From Rhizobium esperanzae (GTDB lineage: Bacteria > Pseudomonadota > Alphaproteobacteria > Rhizobiales > Rhizobiaceae), in the NCBI RefSeq assembly GCF_002204185.1, contig NZ_MXPU01000008.1:181643-245642 (forward strand): 64,000 nt of DNA. Reading direction: 5' to 3'. Shown piece by piece: positions 25,010 through 33,804 of this stretch (the stretch's first letter is position 1; the number at the start of each line of letters is the position of its first letter). The notes beneath the pieces are model-generated. The model saw nothing but the letters and a program-made list of their open reading frames with translations. It searched no databases and was not told where the DNA came from. The position numbers and the translations under genes were made by a program.

Positions 25010-27400
25010 GTGGTGTCCAGGGGTCCAGGCTTGCACATCGTTGTTCCTTCCAGCTCCAACACGTTTCAGAAGTCCTGGATCGCCTCGGGAAGAATTCTCT
25101 TTCTGATCGCCGTCAGCGGGCTCGGAGCGATTGGATTGGTCGTTCTCTCCGCGCTTTGGGCGGGAACAGAAAGCGACGCTGCGGCGCTTGATCGTCAGCG
25201 CCAGCTGGTCAACGCGCGCCTGCGGGAACAGGTCGATCAGGTCGCCCATGTCATCGGTCAGTTTGGCAACGGCTATCTTGCCCGCGTTTATCCTGCGTCC
25301 CGGTCGGCAGGCATTTCCTCCAGCCTCGATACGGTTCTGACCGGGGCGGCCGGCAGCGCAATCAGCGAAACGGCGATGTCCGCCTTCGGATACGACCAGG
25401 CCTTTGTCGTCGACGACAAGGCTCAGTTGAGCATGCTGACCGATGCGAAAACGGAAAAGCGCTATCGCTGGATGAAACCTCTGTTTTTGCCGCTTCTTAA
25501 AGACAGTCGTCTTACCGCAAGCCAAAGCCCCACATTCACCGACCGAATGCCATCCTCGCTGGAAAGCCGCCGGGCGCGCGCGGTTCGCCCCAACCATGCG
25601 CTGGCCAATCTGATGCGGCTGGAGGGGCGGCCGACGATCGTCGGCATCGTTGCCATCAACGAAGCACCCGAGGGACAGCCGCAGCCGACGCGGCAATTCC
25701 TGATCGTCGTGCGGTTCCTCGATGGTGCGGCCCTCGACGAATTGAGCCGGCAGCAGGGTCTCAATGGGGCGCGTTTTGCCCGCACAGCCGATCCCGACGA
25801 AAATGAGGTGGCATTCCAAATCGACGCGACGGCAAACGGTGAGCCGATCGGATTCATCGTATGGCGACCCGATCTTCCGGGTTCGCGGGTGATCGGCCGA
25901 TTGATGCCGGCGCTTTCGATTGCCGCCCTGGTGATCGCCGTGCTGTTTTCGGTGCTGCTCGTGCGGTTGCGCAGCAGTCTCGGCGAACTGAAGAAAAGCG
26001 AGCTGCACGCAAGGCAGCTCGCCTTGCATGACGTGCTGACCAACCTTCCCAACCGCGCTTTGTTCGCCATGCGGTTCGAGGAGTGCCTGGCCGATACGCG
26101 GCATTCGACCGAGCGCTCGGCCGTCGCACTGCTCGACCTCGACCGCTTCAAAGCGGTGAACGACACGTTTGGCCATGCCGCCGGTGATGAACTCATCCGG
26201 ATGGCCGCGGAGCGGATCCGGTCCGTGCTTCGCCCTGATGATACGCTAGCCCGGCTCGGGGGCGACGAATTTGCCTTGCTTCTGCGGGACATCAAGGAGG
26301 ACGATCAGACCCTGTTGTCCATTTGCGACGCGATCGTTGCCGAACTCGGCAGGCCCTTCCCGCTTCTGAGAGGCGAAGCGGTCGCCCGGGTCGGCGGCTC
26401 GATCGGTCTCACCATCGTGCCGGACGCCGGACGCAATGCCGACGATCTCATGCGTTATGCCGACGTCGCGCTCTACGAGGCTAAGATGGGCGGAAGAGGC
26501 CAGTGGCGCGTCTATTCGCCATCCATGGACGGTGGCAGGAATGCGCGTGACGTCCTCAAGAACGAATTGCGGGATGTTCTGGCGAAGAGCACGGCCTTGT
26601 CGGCCGGCGTTCCACAACCCGGTCCGATCGGCCACAGACCGGACTTCGGGTCGCTTGAGGTCTACTATCAGACAGTGCATCGCGCCGAGGGCGGATACTC
26701 GGCGTCGGGCGCGGAGGCTCTCGTGCGCTGGCGTCATAGTCAGCGCGGACTGTTGATGCCTGCCAGCTTCATCCCTGCGGCCGAGGAAGGCGGCCTCATC
26801 GACGCCCTTGGTCTCTGGGTGCTGCGCGAAGCCTGCAGAGCTGCCTGCAAGTGGCCTAAAGACACCTTTGTGGCCGTGAATGTGTCTCCCTCCCAGCTGA
26901 GAAGGCCTAACTTCGCCGAGGAGGTCTTCGCAGTGCTTGAAGAGACCGGCTTGCCGCCGTCTCGATTGGAGCTCGAACTCACCGAGTCCTCGCTGATCGA
27001 GGACAGCTCGGATGTCTACACGGTACTGAAATCGCTGCGTGGCCACGGAGTTCAGATTTCGCTGGATGATTTTGGAACCGGCTTTTCGTGCCTCAGCCAT
27101 CTGGTCCGCTTCGACATAGACCGCATCAAGATCGATCGTTCCTTCGTCTCGCAGCTGGGCGCAAAAGCCAACGGCGCTGCGATCATCGGCGCCATCGTAA
27201 CCCTCAGCCGCAACCTCGGGATTTCGACGACGGCCGAAGGGGTCGAAACCGAATATCAAAGGGACTTTCTGGCCGCCCTCGGCTGCACCGACCTTCAGGG
27301 CTACTTCTTCTCCAAACCCGTTCCGCTTCGCGAACTCGAGTGCTTCGGCAAATCCGAAAGCGGCGCCGCACGGACGATCGCTCCAGGAGCCATTGCCTGA
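25010..27400 (+). CDS. CHASE4-GGDEF-EAL membrane protein (c-di-GMP turnover)
   Basis: This protein of 796 residues has a first membrane span at about 30-50, a periplasmic CHASE4-type sensor (about 55-290) and a second span (about 298-322, LSIAALVIAVLFSVLLVRL). A GGDEF domain follows (about 335-500) with intact LGGDEF near residue 418, then an EAL domain (about 520-785) with EALVRWRH, NVSPSQL, ELELTESSLIED, DDFGTGFS and IKIDRSFV. Both catalytic motifs look intact, so it could make and degrade c-di-GMP. GTG 25010 is the longest start; its exact position is uncertain. The divergent neighbour is a periplasmic binding protein with no transporter. Confidence 0.92.
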   Translation: MVSRGPGLHIVVPSSSNTFQKSWIASGRILFLIAVSGLGAIGLVVLSALWAGTESDAAALDRQRQLVNARLREQVDQVAHVIGQFGNGYLARVYPASRSAGISSSLDTVLTGAAGSAISETAMSAFGYDQAFVVDDKAQLSMLTDAKTEKRYRWMKPLFLPLLKDSRLTASQSPTFTDRMPSSLESRRARAVRPNHALANLMRLEGRPTIVGIVAINEAPEGQPQPTRQFLIVVRFLDGAALDELSRQQGLNGARFARTADPDENEVAFQIDATANGEPIGFIVWRPDLPGSRVIGRLMPALSIAALVIAVLFSVLLVRLRSSLGELKKSELHARQLALHDVLTNLPNRALFAMRFEECLADTRHSTERSAVALLDLDRFKAVNDTFGHAAGDELIRMAAERIRSVLRPDDTLARLGGDEFALLLRDIKEDDQTLLSICDAIVAELGRPFPLLRGEAVARVGGSIGLTIVPDAGRNADDLMRYADVALYEAKMGGRGQWRVYSPSMDGGRNARDVLKNELRDVLAKSTALSAGVPQPGPIGHRPDFGSLEVYYQTVHRAEGGYSASGAEALVRWRHSQRGLLMPASFIPAAEEGGLIDALGLWVLREACRAACKWPKDTFVAVNVSPSQLRRPNFAEEVFAVLEETGLPPSRLELELTESSLIEDSSDVYTVLKSLRGHGVQISLDDFGTGFSCLSHLVRFDIDRIKIDRSFVSQLGAKANGAAIIGAIVTLSRNLGISTTAEGVETEYQRDFLAALGCTDLQGYFFSKPVPLRELECFGKSESGAARTIAPGAIA

Positions 27401-27456
27401 GCACCGTTTGATCTTGGCGATCAGGAACTTTTGTCCCGGGCAGCGGTTGACGCCCC

Positions 27457-27503
27457 AGAGCCTTTCCTCGTCAGATTGAAGCATTCTGACCAGGAAAGGC
27501 TCT
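27457..27503. repeat. Long hairpin (12 bp + 6 bp stem), RIME-like rhizobial palindrome
   Basis: The outer arms AGAGCCTTTCCT (27457-27468) and AGGAAAGGCTCT (27492-27503) are perfectly inverted. Inside them, GTCAGA (27470-27475) and TCTGAC (27485-27490) extend the stem across a single C-C mismatch, leaving a 9-base loop. Palindromes of this style are dispersed in rhizobial intergenic regions. It ends 8 bp before the isochorismatase-like gene's ribosome-binding site. Confidence 0.7.
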
Positions 27504-27522
27504 AGGACGAACGGAGGACGTG

Positions 27523-28107
27523 ATGGGTGAGATCGGCGAGTGGCGGCACCTTTGCGTCGACATGCAGCGGATGTTTGCCGAAGACACGCCATGGCACGTT
27601 CCATGGATGGCCCGGATCTCCCCTCAGATCGAGGAACTCGCCGGCCGCTATCCGTCCCGAACGATCTTCACCCGTTTCGTGCCGCCCCAGCACGCGGATG
27701 CGATGCCCGGAAAATGGCGCGACTATTACCGGAAATGGTGGATGATGACAGGTGAGCATCTTCCGCATGGCCTCGTCGAGCTGACTTCCTCGCTCGCCTC
27801 GCATGTTCCGCCGGCAAGATATTTCGACAAACGCACCTATTCCCCCTGGATCGACGGCCGCCTTCATACGATCCTTCAATCGGAACGGGTCGACACCCTT
27901 GTAATTACCGGTGGGGAAACGGACGTCTGCGTGCTCGCCGCGACGCTCGGCGCCATCGATCTCGGCTATCGTGTCATCATGCTGAAGGACGCCGTCTTCA
28001 GCAGCGCCGACGACACCTATGACGCATCGCTGGAACTTCTGCACGACCGCTTTTCCGTGCAACTGGAGCTCATGGAGACCGTTGAATTCTTGAGCGGCCT
28101 TGGCTGA
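27523..28107 (+). CDS. Isochorismatase-like cysteine hydrolase
   Basis: The 194-residue protein has the family triad: Asp in CVDMQRMFAED near residue 14, Lys in GKWRDYY, and the nucleophile Cys in GGETDVCVLAATLGAIDLGYRV. Related enzymes hydrolyse amides such as nicotinamide, N-carbamoyl compounds or isochorismate; nothing here picks one. GGAGGA before ATG 27523 is at proper spacing, whereas GTG 27520 would lie too close. It stands alone between a long hairpin and a decayed region. Confidence 0.88.
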   Translation: MGEIGEWRHLCVDMQRMFAEDTPWHVPWMARISPQIEELAGRYPSRTIFTRFVPPQHADAMPGKWRDYYRKWWMMTGEHLPHGLVELTSSLASHVPPARYFDKRTYSPWIDGRLHTILQSERVDTLVITGGETDVCVLAATLGAIDLGYRVIMLKDAVFSSADDTYDASLELLHDRFSVQLELMETVEFLSGLG

Positions 28108-28168
28108 GAAGCCGTTCCGACGATCTTTTCTTGATACGCGGCTGGGTTCCCCGCGCCGGCATAAGCTC

Positions 28169-28196
28169 GCCGGGCAGCCTGCCAGAGGAGCCCGGC
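28169..28196 (+). terminator. Candidate hairpin after the isochorismatase-like gene
   Basis: GCCGGGC (28169-28175) and GCCCGGC (28190-28196) pair across a 14-base loop, 62 bp downstream of the stop codon. No T run follows, so the role is uncertain. Confidence 0.3.
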
Positions 28197-28245
28197 AGCG
28201 CTTCTTGCGACAGGTTTGCGAAATCAACCGGTCCGGAGATAAGCA

Positions 28246-28651
28246 ATGTCTTTGAAGCTGATCAGTGGAATGATGAAGTCGTCCGGCGAGGAAGCCCTGC
28301 TGGTCATGGATGCCGGCGGCACGAACCAGATGGTCGTTATCGACGGGAAGCCCCAGACCGAACATCGAGGCGTCTCGGACGATGCTGTGTTGTCAGATCG
28401 AGTTACTGACGTCATTCCGGCGCAGGCTTCAACTCTATCAAATCTTCCTGGACGACCTCACCGAAAGTGCCGTACTGAACGATACGTTCGAGGTCGTGGC
28501 CGACTTTGCGCAGAATGCCTTGGCCGAGGCGCCTCGAGAGACTGCGCGACTGGCCGGAATCGCCTCGAAAATGGGGGTGGTGTCCGCAAAGGTCGTGCGC
28601 AAGCTGGCGGATGAGACGGTCAAAGACCTGGGCGCTCGAACCTGCGCTTGA
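28246..28651 (+). pseudogene. Possible frameshifted small hypothetical gene
   Basis: One frame opens at ATG 28246 with protein-like sequence (MSLKLISGMMKSSGEEALLV, then MDAGGTNQMVVIDGKPQTEHRG). Near 28430 the coherent sequence continues in the next frame as YQIFLDDLTESAVLNDTFEV and ADFAQNALAEAPRETARLAG, ending at 28651. The second half is helical and charged. A single-base indel between two halves of one gene would explain this; two unrelated short genes or chance are alternatives. I do not recognise the family. Confidence 0.35.
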
Positions 28652-28663
28652 GGCGTCCGGCAT

Positions 28664-28963
28664 TCAGCCCGCTCTCTCGTCTTCTGCTTTTTCCAGGGCT
28701 GCGTTCAACAGTTGGAGCGCGAACTCCTCTGCAGCCTTTTCGTCATCCGCGCAAAGCTTCAATGGGGCGCACCGCTCTTTCAGATTACTGATAAGTCTCC
28801 GGCGGAGCCTGGGGACCAGGCGCGATTCCGTTTTGGCGAGAAGCTCCTGCAAACAGGTGACGGCAACCGCTTCGAACATGAGAAGCTTGCCTTCGACTTC
28901 ACCTTGGGAAGGAATGGGCGACCGCTCGCCGCCCCGTTTGAAGTCTCGTTCCGTCGACAGCAT
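28664..28963 (-). CDS. Hypothetical protein, 99 residues
   Basis: A perfect AGGAGG lies six bases before ATG 28963, which marks this as a real gene even though the family is unknown to me. The protein is soluble and charged: an N-terminal linker (ERDFKRGGERSPIPSQGEVEG) and a helical body (FEAVAVTCLQELLAKTESRL, CADDEKAAEEFALQLLNAALEKAE). The longer in-frame ATG at 29041 lacks this site. It ends 12 bp from the convergent decayed gene. Confidence 0.65.
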   Translation of the reverse strand: MLSTERDFKRGGERSPIPSQGEVEGKLLMFEAVAVTCLQELLAKTESRLVPRLRRRLISNLKERCAPLKLCADDEKAAEEFALQLLNAALEKAEDERAG

Positions 28964-29024
28964 TTGCGGCCTCCTAGCCGATGACAGGCTCCGCACCTCT
29001 CCGAATTCCGTGATCAGGACGTCC

Positions 29025-29138
29025 ATGGCCACGCATCTCAATCGAGAAGCAGCCTACAGGGCAGAAATCGAAACCGCTTTGAAGAAGGTCAAGGAACCCG
29101 GGGCCATGGCGACTATTCAACCAGGTATATCGACATGA
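29025..29138 (+). CDS. Possible small protein coupled to the broken stress gene
   Basis: This 37-residue frame starts at ATG 29025 after CAGGAC and reads MATHLNREAAYRAEIETALK followed by KVKEPGAMATIQPGIST. Its TGA overlaps the ATG of the universal-stress pseudogene (ATGA), the usual form of translational coupling. It is short and I know no relatives, so it may not be expressed. Confidence 0.3.
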   Translation: MATHLNREAAYRAEIETALKKVKEPGAMATIQPGIST

Positions 29139-29475
29139 CCATCAGGACGGTACTCAGCATCCTCAGCGTTCATCAGTTCGAGGAAGACCTCCAAACCGCA
29201 ATCGACTTCTGCAGCGCCCATGGCGCGCATTTGAATGCGCTGGTGATCTCTTTGGGAACTGCGCCAACCATTATAACACCATCTCTTCTGTCTGGCTTGA
29301 CGAACGCCAGCGCGAAATCGACGTTCTGTCTCAGAAGACAGACGACATCAAAACTGCTCTAGACCGAAGCGAGATCTCCTGCGAAGTCAAGGACGCGCCC
29401 ACACGAAAGAGCGCCCCATGCCGACATCGTCCTAGTCGATGGCGAAAGCTGCGCGGCCTGACAATGTCCGCAGAT
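29135..29475 (+). pseudogene. Universal stress protein (UspA-type), truncated and frameshifted
   Basis: The start MTIRTVLSILSVHQFEEDLQ and the following TAIDFCSAHGAHLNALVIS match the rhizobial double-UspA proteins. Near 29270 the frame changes: the homologous sequence ISSVWLDERQREIDVLSQKTDDIKTALDRSEISCEV continues in another frame. Near 29420 a second shift is needed to read HADIVLVDGES, the typical UspA strand. The rest, about half of a normal 270-residue protein, is absent. The gene is therefore dead or present only as a fragment. Confidence 0.75.
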
Positions 29476-29565
29476 TAGGCAAGGATCGGAACCTCCCTCG
29501 GGCATGGCGACCGACCTCTCACCGGTCCGGGTGCTCCTGCATGTCGGCCGGCACCAGGCGGCTCC

Positions 29566-30633
29566 TCAACTCCGTCGCAGCGTCTTACCGGATTCCGCAT
29601 CGAACAGATGAAGCTTGCCCGGCCGGGCAGCGATCGTTACGGCCTGCCCCGGCTCGAAATCGTGACGTTCGGACAGCACCGCGACAAGCTCGCCAGATCC
29701 GTAGCGCAGAAATACCATCGTCTCGTGGCCGGTGGGTTCGGTGACGTTGACGGTCGTCTTCAAGCCGCCTGGGGCGAGCGACAGATGTTCGGGCCGTACG
29801 CCCAGGCGCACAGCCTGGCCATCGGACGCCTCAGGCGTGAAGCCGAGCGCAATCTCATCGCCTGTCTCCGTGACGAAAACCGCACCTTCGGCCTTGTAGT
29901 GACCGTTCAGCAGATTCATCGACGGCGAGCCGATGAAGGTGGCCACGAACGTATTGCGCGGACGATCGTATAGCTCCAGGGGCGTTCCCGTCTGTTCGAT
30001 CCTGCCGCCCTGCATGACGACGATCTTGTCGGCCATGGTCATCGCTTCGACCTGATCATGGGTGACGTAGATCGTCGTGGTTCTCAGTCTTTGGTGGAGT
30101 TCCTTGATCTCCTTGCGCATCTGCACGCGCAGCTTGGCGTCGAGGTTCGACAGGGGCTCGTCGAACAGGAAGACCTGCGGCGACCGGACAATAGCTCGTC
30201 CCATCGCCACGCGCTGCCGCTGGCCACCCGAAAGCTGGCGCGGATAGCGGTCAAGATAGGGCACGAGGTCGAGTGTTTCGGCCGCCGCCTGCAGGCGCTG
30301 CTTGATGACATCGGCCGGCTGCTTCTGCAGGCGCAGCGCAAACACCATGTTCTCGGCAACGGTCTTGTGGGGATAGAGCGCATAACTCTGGAAGACCATT
30401 GCGATATCACGATCCTTCGGCGGCAGATTGTTGACGATCTTTCCGCCGATCGAGATGGTGCCGCCGGTAACGCTTTCGAGCCCCGCGACCATGCGTAACA
30501 AGGTGGACTTGCCGCAACCGGACGGACCGACGAGCACCACGAACTCGCCGTCGCGAATGTCTATATCGACCCCATGCAGGATATTTAAGGCGCCGTACGC
30601 CTTCCGCGCCTCTGAAATATTGACCTCAGCCAT
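29566..30633 (-). CDS. CUT1 sugar ABC transporter ATPase (UgpC/MsmK type)
   Basis: The 355-residue ATPase has Walker [10 protein letters not shown], signature [16 protein letters not shown], Walker [17 protein letters not shown] and the C-terminal TOBE domain ([12 protein letters not shown]) typical of sugar and glycerol-phosphate importers. It is read away from the binding-protein and permease genes at 30973-34715 and shares with them the 339-bp control region holding two LacI-type operators, so it is the energy unit of that system. GGGAGG precedes ATG 30633. Confidence 0.94.
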   Translation of the reverse strand: MAEVNISEARKAYGALNILHGVDIDIRDGEFVVLVGPSGCGKSTLLRMVAGLESVTGGTISIGGKIVNNLPPKDRDIAMVFQSYALYPHKTVAENMVFALRLQKQPADVIKQRLQAAAETLDLVPYLDRYPRQLSGGQRQRVAMGRAIVRSPQVFLFDEPLSNLDAKLRVQMRKEIKELHQRLRTTTIYVTHDQVEAMTMADKIVVMQGGRIEQTGTPLELYDRPRNTFVATFIGSPSMNLLNGHYKAEGAVFVTETGDEIALGFTPEASDGQAVRLGVRPEHLSLAPGGLKTTVNVTEPTGHETMVFLRYGSGELVAVLSERHDFEPGQAVTIAARPGKLHLFDAESGKTLRRS

Positions 30634-30765
30634 ATGCCTCCCACTCGCTTTCCGGTCATCCCCGGCAAGGATTCCAGGGGATGAATCTCTCGACAGTATC
30701 CAGAGTCTGAGGCACAGCGAAAGCGTGCTCTGCCACGTCCCGAAATACCGTCAAAACCTCCTCCA

Positions 30766-30779
30766 TGAAACGTTTCATT
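30766..30779. promoter_or_regulatory. LacI-type operator O1
   Basis: ATGAAACGTTTCAT is a perfect 14-bp palindrome of the classic LacI/GalR type with a central CG. It lies just upstream of the candidate plus-strand -35 box and 133 bp before the ATPase start. Confidence 0.8.
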
Positions 30780-30784
30780 TTTTA

Positions 30785-30812
30785 TTGACTTTTTCCGCTT
30801 CCCGTCTAATGC
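30785..30812 (+). promoter_or_regulatory. Candidate sigma-70 promoter of the CUT1 operon
   Basis: TTGACT (30785-30790) and TAATGC (30807-30812) are separated by 16 bases, between the two operator copies. Transcription would start near 30820 and run through operator O2 to the binding-protein gene. Confidence 0.5.
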
Positions 30813-30852
30813 TCAATGATGAGACCGAGAGGAGCGGTTTCAAACAAGAATT

Positions 30853-30866
30853 ATGAAACGTTTCAT
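30853..30866. promoter_or_regulatory. LacI-type operator O2
   Basis: This is a second identical ATGAAACGTTTCAT palindrome, 87 bp from O1 centre to centre, just downstream of the candidate transcription start. The pair suits repression by a looped LacI-type dimer or tetramer; the regulator gene is at 34733. The rest of the 30634-30972 gap holds no gene. Confidence 0.8.
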
Positions 30867-30972
30867 TTTCTTGTTTACCAGATAGTTCTGCACGAGACCA
30901 GTCCCAAATTCGGGCCGGAGCCTATCCGGAATACTGGCTGGCGGCAGCGCACCAAACGTGGAGGAGGAAGAC

Positions 30973-32613
30973 ATGAAAGTCGAAATTTACGATGCATTGA
31001 TGCGCCGTCAGGCAAGTCGCCGCGACGTTTTGCGCGGAACGGCAAGTGCGGCGGCTCTGCTCGGCCTGTCCGGCGCGATGGGCGGAATTGCCGGCACGGC
31101 GTTCGCCGCCGATGATCTGCGTGCGCAGATTCTGCAGATCCCGGGCGTCGGCAAGGGTTCGCCGACGGACACAGACTGGCAGAAGGTGGGCGAGCTCTGC
31201 CTCGGCCCGACAAAGGCCAATGTCAAGCAGGGTGAATTCGCCGGTGTCGAGCTGACCTTCATGGGGCTCAACAACCAGAACCTCCACAACTTCCTGTTCC
31301 GCGGCTTCCTGAAGCCGTGGGAAGCCTATACCGGCGCCAAGATCAATTGGATCGACCTTGCCCAGGCCGATTACAACGCCCGCCTTCAGCAGTCGATCGC
31401 AACCGGCACTGTCGATTTCGACATCCTTGAAATGGGCGCGCCTTTCGAAGGCGATACCGCCGGACGCGGGCTTCTCGACGAGATGCCTGATTGGGCTGCA
31501 AAGCAGGTCGAAGCCGACGATCTGGTGAGCTACCTGAAGCCGCCGGTCGGCACCTGGGACGGCAAGACCTATCGCGTCACGATCGACGGCGATTGCCACA
31601 CCTTCGCCTATCGCAAGGACTACTTCGGCGAAGGCTCGATCAGCGGCATGGCCGAGCCGCCGAAGACCTGGCAGGACGTCAACGCAGCGTCCAAGGCGCT
31701 GATCGGTAAGACCGATCCGCTGACCGGCCAGCCGGCCTACGGCTATCTCGACCCGCTCAAGGGCTGGGGCGGCTTCGGTTTCTATTTCATCGAGAACCGG
31801 GCGACGGCCTATGCCAAATACCCCGGCGATCCGGCCTGGCTGTTCGATCCCGAAAACATGAAGCCGCTGGTCAATAACCCCGCCTGGGTCCAGGCGATCC
31901 AGGATGTGCTGGATCTGATCGCGGCCAAGGCCTATCCGGCCGACCAGATCAATGCGGACCCCGGCACCACCGCCTTCTCGCAGTTCCTGGCGGGCACCGG
32001 CGCAATGCTGATGTGGTGGGGCGACGTCGGCTCCAGCGCGCGCACCTCGGATACGTCGGTCGTCGGCGACGTCGTCGGTTTCGGCATCAACCGCGGCTCC
32101 AATCGCGTTTACAACCGCAAGTCCGGCCAATGGGAAGACAAGTATAACGAAGCGCCCAACATGGCCTATCTCGGCTGGGGCATCTACGTCACCAAGCGGG
32201 TCTCCAGCGACGAGAAGAAGCGCAAGGCGGCCTGGTCTGCTGCAGCCCATCTCGGCGGCAAGGATCTTTCCCTTTGGACGTCGGCCTATCCGTCCGGTTT
32301 CCAGCCCTATCGTCAGTCGCACTTCAACTACGACGAATGGGAAAAGGCAGGTTACGACCGCGCCTACATCGAGGACTATCTGGGCTCGAACGCCGACAGC
32401 TACAACCATCCGAACGCAGCGATCGAGCCGCGCATCCCCGGCATCTTCCAATACTACTCCGTTGCGGAGGACGAATTGGCGAAGGGCTTTGCCGGACAAT
32501 ACAAGTCGGCACAGGAAACCGCGGATGCGATTGCCGCCGCCTGGGAAAAGATCACCGACCAGATCGGCCGCGATAGCCAGCTGAAGCTCTATCGGACGAG
32601 CCTCGGGCTCTGA
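30973..32613 (+). CDS. Sugar ABC transporter substrate-binding protein (CUT1, large form)
   Basis: This 546-residue binding protein starts with a Tat-type leader (SRRDVLRGTASAAALLGLSGAMGG, then GTAFA before cleavage). The body is a family 1 binding protein, with FLKPWEAYTGAKINWIDLAQADYNARLQQSIATGTVDFDILEM. It is longer than the usual 420-450 residues. GGAGGAAG precedes ATG 30973. It heads an operon with two permeases and the LacI regulator, and a strong hairpin follows it. The nearby FucU and ribokinase suggest a free sugar, perhaps a pentose, but the ligand is not determined. Confidence 0.92.
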   Translation: MKVEIYDALMRRQASRRDVLRGTASAAALLGLSGAMGGIAGTAFAADDLRAQILQIPGVGKGSPTDTDWQKVGELCLGPTKANVKQGEFAGVELTFMGLNNQNLHNFLFRGFLKPWEAYTGAKINWIDLAQADYNARLQQSIATGTVDFDILEMGAPFEGDTAGRGLLDEMPDWAAKQVEADDLVSYLKPPVGTWDGKTYRVTIDGDCHTFAYRKDYFGEGSISGMAEPPKTWQDVNAASKALIGKTDPLTGQPAYGYLDPLKGWGGFGFYFIENRATAYAKYPGDPAWLFDPENMKPLVNNPAWVQAIQDVLDLIAAKAYPADQINADPGTTAFSQFLAGTGAMLMWWGDVGSSARTSDTSVVGDVVGFGINRGSNRVYNRKSGQWEDKYNEAPNMAYLGWGIYVTKRVSSDEKKRKAAWSAAAHLGGKDLSLWTSAYPSGFQPYRQSHFNYDEWEKAGYDRAYIEDYLGSNADSYNHPNAAIEPRIPGIFQYYSVAEDELAKGFAGQYKSAQETADAIAAAWEKITDQIGRDSQLKLYRTSLGL

Positions 32614-32628
32614 TCGATTGACATAAAC

Positions 32629-32659
32629 GCGCTGGCGGACCGAAAGGCTCCGCCAGCGC
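32629..32659 (+). terminator. Strong hairpin between binding-protein and permease genes
   Basis: GCGCTGGCGGA (32629-32639) and TCCGCCAGCGC (32649-32659) form an 11-bp perfect stem with a 9-base loop, 15 bp after the stop codon. The permease ATG is 27 bp further on. It probably protects the binding-protein mRNA or attenuates read-through. Confidence 0.7.
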
Positions 32660-32685
32660 CCATCCTGTCCGTGCGAGGAATATCA

Positions 32686-33804
32686 ATGTCGACAGTCGAA
32701 GGCGACCTGCTCCACACGGTCGAAGCCGGCTCCATTTCCGCGAGCCGCCGTTTCTGGGGCCGCGCGGCTCTGTGGCTAAGCGCCCTATGGTTCATGGCAG
32801 CCTTTGTATTGCAGGCTGTCCACGAACTTGGCTGGACCGATTGGGGCTTTGCCAACTGGCGGCCGGTTCTTTACGCCTATTTCATCTGGGCCGCGGTTCT
32901 CTGCGTCACCCGCGTCGTCATCTACGGCGAGGCCGGCAAGAAGGCGCTCTTTGTTCTGCCGGCGGCGCTTTTCGTCGTATCGATGGTGGTCTTCCCGTTG
33001 CTCTTTGCACTCTGGATCGGCTTTTCCGACTGGAACCTCGCCTCTTCTGCCGGGCGGCGCTTCAACGGGCTCGACAATGTGCGCCGGATGATCGCCGATC
33101 CGTTTTATGCCAACGCCTTGCTCAACATGATCCTTTATTGCCTTGCGATTGTCGTGGAATATGCGATCGCCTTTGGCCTGGCGCTGCTCCTCAACCAGGA
33201 AATCATTGCTCGGAAGTTCTGGCGCGTCACCTTCCTCGTGCCCTTGATGCTGTCGCCGGTCGCGGTGAGTTGGATGGTCGGCAAGTCGATGCTGGAGACC
33301 CGTTTCGGCCCGATCGCACGCCTGGCCCGCTGGCTCGGCTGGGAAAACCCCTCCTTTTTCGGCGATCCGCTGACGGCGCGCCTCTCGATCATGATCATGG
33401 ACGCCTGGACCTTCATTCCCTTCATGATGATCATGCTGCTCGCCGGATTGCAGGCCTTGTCGAGGGAGGTGCTGGAGGCGGCCGAAGTCGATGGCGCCAC
33501 CAAATGGCAGCGCTTCTGGCAGGTGATTTTCCCGCTGATGCTGCCTGTGTCGGTCACGGCAGTGATGATCCGCATCATCTTCAAGCTGAAGCTCGCCGAT
33601 ATCATCATCACGGTGACATCGGGAGGTCCCGGCGGAGCGACGGATTCCGTCACCAGTTTCATCTACCGCGAATATCGTGATCGCTCGAATGTCGGATATG
33701 GGACCCTGCTCGCGCTCGTCTATCTGGTGATCATCGTCGTCGGCATGACGGGGCTGATGAAGATCTCCGACCGCATCGTCAAGCGGATGACAGGAAGGCT
33801 CTGA
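32686..33804 (+). CDS. Sugar ABC transporter permease (UgpA/MalF type)
   Basis: The 372-residue membrane protein is longer than usual because of an N-terminal region with extra spans (FWGRAALWLSALWFMAAFVLQAVHELGW and two more) before the core permease. The core contains MLSPVAVSWMVGKSMLE and the EAA loop EVLEAAEVDGATKWQRFWQVIFPLMLP. GAGGA before ATG 32686 decides the start over GTG 32671. Its stop overlaps the next gene's ATG by one base, so the two permeases are coupled. Confidence 0.93.
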   Translation: MSTVEGDLLHTVEAGSISASRRFWGRAALWLSALWFMAAFVLQAVHELGWTDWGFANWRPVLYAYFIWAAVLCVTRVVIYGEAGKKALFVLPAALFVVSMVVFPLLFALWIGFSDWNLASSAGRRFNGLDNVRRMIADPFYANALLNMILYCLAIVVEYAIAFGLALLLNQEIIARKFWRVTFLVPLMLSPVAVSWMVGKSMLETRFGPIARLARWLGWENPSFFGDPLTARLSIMIMDAWTFIPFMMIMLLAGLQALSREVLEAAEVDGATKWQRFWQVIFPLMLPVSVTAVMIRIIFKLKLADIIITVTSGGPGGATDSVTSFIYREYRDRSNVGYGTLLALVYLVIIVVGMTGLMKISDRIVKRMTGRL

